Of a stretch of 50,199 bases of DNA, positions 47,985 to 50,199 are shown piece by piece; the first letter of the stretch is position 1; the number at the start of each line of letters is the position of its first letter. The notes under the pieces are model-generated. The model worked only from the letters and a program-made list of their open reading frames with translations, was not told the origin of the DNA and did no database searches. The stretch spans positions 1 to 50,199 of the forward strand of contig VXYK01000045.1 in NCBI GenBank assembly GCA_009845995.1, written 5' to 3'. This DNA is from Acidimicrobiaceae bacterium (lineage in GTDB: Bacteria > Actinomycetota > Acidimicrobiia > Acidimicrobiales > Aldehydirespiratoraceae). Made by a program: the position numbers and the translations under genes.

Positions 47985-50003
47985 ATGAGCGAAGCAGCGG
48001 TCAACAATCATGCGGGATTCATCTGGTCGGTGGCGGATCTCCTGCGGGGTGTGTACAAGCAGTCGGAGTATGGCCGGGTGATTCTACCGTTGACTGTGCT
48101 GCGGCGACTGGATTGCGTGTTGGAGCCGACCAAGGACAAGGTTCTGGAGGAGATGACGAATTTGCCGTCGTCGCTGCAGAATCGTGAGCCGGTGTTGCAG
48201 AAGGTTGCCGGCCAGCCGTTCGTCAACATGTCGAGGCATACGTTCCGCACGCTGCTGGGTGATCCCGACAATGTGGCGGGGAATTTGCGCAACTACATCG
48301 CGGGGTTCTCCGAATCGGCTCGTGACATTGTCGACAAATTCAATTTCGACACACAGATCGACCGGCTAGACGAGCACAACCTGCTGTACCTGGTGGTGTC
48401 TAAGTTCGCTGATATCGACTTGAATCCTGACACAGTGTCGGATCTGGACATGGGCTATCTCTACGAGGAGCTGATCCGCAAATTCTCGGAGTTGTCGAAT
48501 GAGACCGCCGGTGAGCATTTCACGCCTCGCGAGGTGATCCACCTGATGGTGAACCTGTTGTTCATCGACGACGACGATCTACTGACCAAACCGGGTGTGG
48601 TGAAGACCTTGCTTGATCCGGCGTGTGGAACCGGTGGCATGCTGTCGGTTGCTGAGGATCATCTGCGCAAGCTCAACCCACAGGCTCGTTTGAGAGTGTT
48701 CGGCCAGGAGGTCAACGCCGAGACGTATGCCACTTGCCGCGCCGACATGCTGATCAAGGGCCAGGAGGCTGCCAATATCCGTTTCGGCAACAGCTTCGAC
48801 AACGACCAGCACTCCGGTGAGCGCTTCGATTATCTGCTGGCCAATCCTCCCTTCGGGGTGGAGTGGAAAATGGTGGCCGACACGGTCAAGGACGAAGCCG
48901 CAGCCCAGGGTTTCGCTGGCCGGTTCGGGGCCGGGCTGCCTCGCATCAATGACGGCAGCTTCTTGTTCTTGCAGCACATGATCTCGAAGATGAAGAGTTC
49001 GGCCGAGGGTGGCGCCCGTCTCGCGATCGTGTTCAACGGGTCGCCGTTGTTTACCGGCGGGGCTGGTTCGGGCGAGTCTGAGATCCGTCGCTGGATTATT
49101 GAGAACGACATGCTTGAGGCCGTCGTCGCCCTGCCTGACCAGCTCTTTTACAACACCGGCATCTCCACCTACTTCTGGGTGGTCACCAATCGCAAGACTC
49201 CTCGTCGGCGGGGCAAGATCCAACTGCTTGACGCCCGCGAGATTTTCACCAAGACCCGCAAGAGCCTCGGCCAGAAACGCAAAGAGCTCTCGGTTGAACA
49301 GATCGACGAGATCGCCCGTCTGTACGGTGCGTTCGAGGAGGGTCCGCTGGTCAAGATCTTCCCCAACGAAGAGTTCGGGTTCCTGCGTATCACCGTGGAG
49401 CGGCCTTTGCAGTTGCGTTGGGAGATCACCGACGAGACCTTGCTGGCTGTCGAGTCGCTTAAGGTTGTCGGCAAGCTCGACTATCCGTTGCGCGACGCTT
49501 TGCTTGACGCGTTGCGAGACCGACTGGGAAGTTCGTTCGCCACCGAGAAACTGGCGAAGGCCGTGATGTCGGAAGCGCTTGATTCCGCAGGTATCGACAA
49601 GACCGCGACTTTCCTTAAGGCGGTAACGGGGGCTATCGGGGTCCGAGACCCCGAAGCTCCGGTGGTCACCGACCGGTCAGGCGACCCGTTACCCGACCCC
49701 GACCTTCGCGACTACGAGAACATTCCGTTACCGCCCATAAGCGTCGCTTTCGAGGACGATCCATCCGCTCGCATCGACACCATCGAATACCGAACCGTGA
49801 TTGAGGACTACATGGAAACCGAAGTCCGCCCCTACGTCCCCGATGCCTGGCACGACCCGACCAAGACCAAGATCGGTTACGAAATCCCCCTAACCCGCCA
49901 CTTCTACGTTTATGAACCTCCCCGCCCCCTCGCCGAGATCAACGCCGAGATCAAGGCGCTAGAAGCCGAGATTCAGGCTCTCCTCTCCGAGGTATCCAAG
50001 TGA
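47985..50003 (+). CDS. hsdM: Type I restriction-modification methyltransferase HsdM
   Basis: A 672-residue N6-adenine methyltransferase subunit. The N-terminal helical HsdM domain (FIWSVADLLRGVYKQSEYGRVILPLTVLRRLD) is followed by the SAM motif LLDPACGTGGML (DPACGTGG at 211-218) and NPPFG at 287-291, then NTGISTYFWVVTNRK. It is 150-200 residues longer than the common ~500-residue form, with an extended C-terminal part ending in a coiled-coil-like AEINAEIKALEAEIQALLSEV that probably contacts HsdS. It methylates the specific site together with HsdS and supplies the core for HsdR. GTGA overlap with hsdS. Confidence 0.93.
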   Translation: MSEAAVNNHAGFIWSVADLLRGVYKQSEYGRVILPLTVLRRLDCVLEPTKDKVLEEMTNLPSSLQNREPVLQKVAGQPFVNMSRHTFRTLLGDPDNVAGNLRNYIAGFSESARDIVDKFNFDTQIDRLDEHNLLYLVVSKFADIDLNPDTVSDLDMGYLYEELIRKFSELSNETAGEHFTPREVIHLMVNLLFIDDDDLLTKPGVVKTLLDPACGTGGMLSVAEDHLRKLNPQARLRVFGQEVNAETYATCRADMLIKGQEAANIRFGNSFDNDQHSGERFDYLLANPPFGVEWKMVADTVKDEAAAQGFAGRFGAGLPRINDGSFLFLQHMISKMKSSAEGGARLAIVFNGSPLFTGGAGSGESEIRRWIIENDMLEAVVALPDQLFYNTGISTYFWVVTNRKTPRRRGKIQLLDAREIFTKTRKSLGQKRKELSVEQIDEIARLYGAFEEGPLVKIFPNEEFGFLRITVERPLQLRWEITDETLLAVESLKVVGKLDYPLRDALLDALRDRLGSSFATEKLAKAVMSEALDSAGIDKTATFLKAVTGAIGVRDPEAPVVTDRSGDPLPDPDLRDYENIPLPPISVAFEDDPSARIDTIEYRTVIEDYMETEVRPYVPDAWHDPTKTKIGYEIPLTRHFYVYEPPRPLAEINAEIKALEAEIQALLSEVSK

Positions 50004-50199
50004 ATCTGCCCTCTCTAGCGAACCGGGGCGCACAGAGATGGCGACCCTTGAAGTACTTTTGCTCCGAACCGCCACAGTACGGCCTGAACGTCCCTTCGTC
50101 CGAGTACACGGATCAGAACTCCGCCGGTTGGCGACTCCTTAGGACAACAGACATCAATGAAGATGGTTCCCTTACATCGGGGAACGAGGTCTATCTCAA
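50000..50199 (+). CDS. hsdS: Type I restriction specificity subunit HsdS, 5' part
   Basis: The GTG at 50000 overlaps hsdM's stop by four bases. The first 66 residues include RWRPLKYFCSEPPQYGLN and GWRLLRTTDINEDGSLTS followed by VYL, the standard opening of the first target recognition domain of HsdS, where K/LKY, PYG and LR(T/V)-DI residues are conserved. The gene runs off the window, so the second domain and the hsdR gene expected beyond it are not seen. Confidence 0.85.
   Translation, partial: MNLPSLANRGAQRWRPLKYFCSEPPQYGLNVPSSEYTDQNSAGWRLLRTTDINEDGSLTSGNEVYL

Overview
The window is GC-rich, densely coded DNA that looks like a chromosomal segment of an actinobacterium. Frequent GTG starts, ATGA/TGATG/GTGA stop-start overlaps, an F420-type LLM oxidoreductase, an LldD2-like FMN enzyme, and many CoA/SDR/amidohydrolase catabolic genes fit an Acidimicrobiia-like lineage. 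That placement is inference from gene content; there is no rRNA or tRNA here to confirm it.

1-4.7 kb holds decayed and orphan genes: the C-terminal stub of a DUF1214 protein, two small membrane-anchored coiled-coil proteins, a DUF4202 protein, and a broken composite helicase (DEDD exonuclease plus UvrD-type helicase) with a one-base deletion inside its Walker A codons. 4.7-16 kb is lipid and xenobiotic-type metabolism: acyl-CoA ligase, beta-carbonic anhydrase, crotonase, a minus-strand operon (3-hydroxyisobutyrate-dehydrogenase-like, CMD family, LLM oxidoreductase), a plus-strand operon (DUF6356, amidohydrolase, SDR), two more SDRs, a VapBC-like toxin-antitoxin pair and a SnoaL/NTF2 protein.

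16.3-22.2 kb is a defence island: an OLD-family nuclease, a degenerate IS30-family element with 13-bp inverted ends, and a Type II-like restriction-modification pair whose R and M genes converge and overlap by 27 bp. 22.4-29.8 kb holds the most unusual locus. Two very large polypeptides, an MFS transporter fused to a LivF-type ATPase and a LivH-LivM-LivG fusion, together form a complete branched-chain-type ABC transporter with an added MFS carrier and no substrate-binding protein. An LldD2-like hydroxyacid dehydrogenase and an O-methyltransferase follow.

29.8-35 kb has a DUF1214 protein, an MscS channel and a molybdate locus (HTH-TOBE regulator, modA, modB, modC) with a perfect 8-bp inverted-repeat operator candidate. 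35-42.2 kb is a second, conventional-style Liv system (LivG, LivF, lipoprotein binding protein, LivH-LivM fusion, TetR regulator) wrapped around a divergent carotenoid-oxygenase gene. A perfect 17-bp palindrome sits in that gene's promoter and probably binds the TetR protein.

42.4-47.9 kb carries another DUF1214 protein, DUF1761 and DUF2784 membrane proteins, a gene interrupted by one in-frame amber codon, a sulfotransferase, a relic copy of the DUF2784 3' end and two small proteins. 48-50.2 kb starts a Type I restriction system (hsdM, then hsdS cut by the window edge). Short 15-21-bp tandem repeats recur at gene ends and junctions through the window, and several genes have a TANNNT box 6-8 bases before the start codon, suggesting leaderless transcripts.
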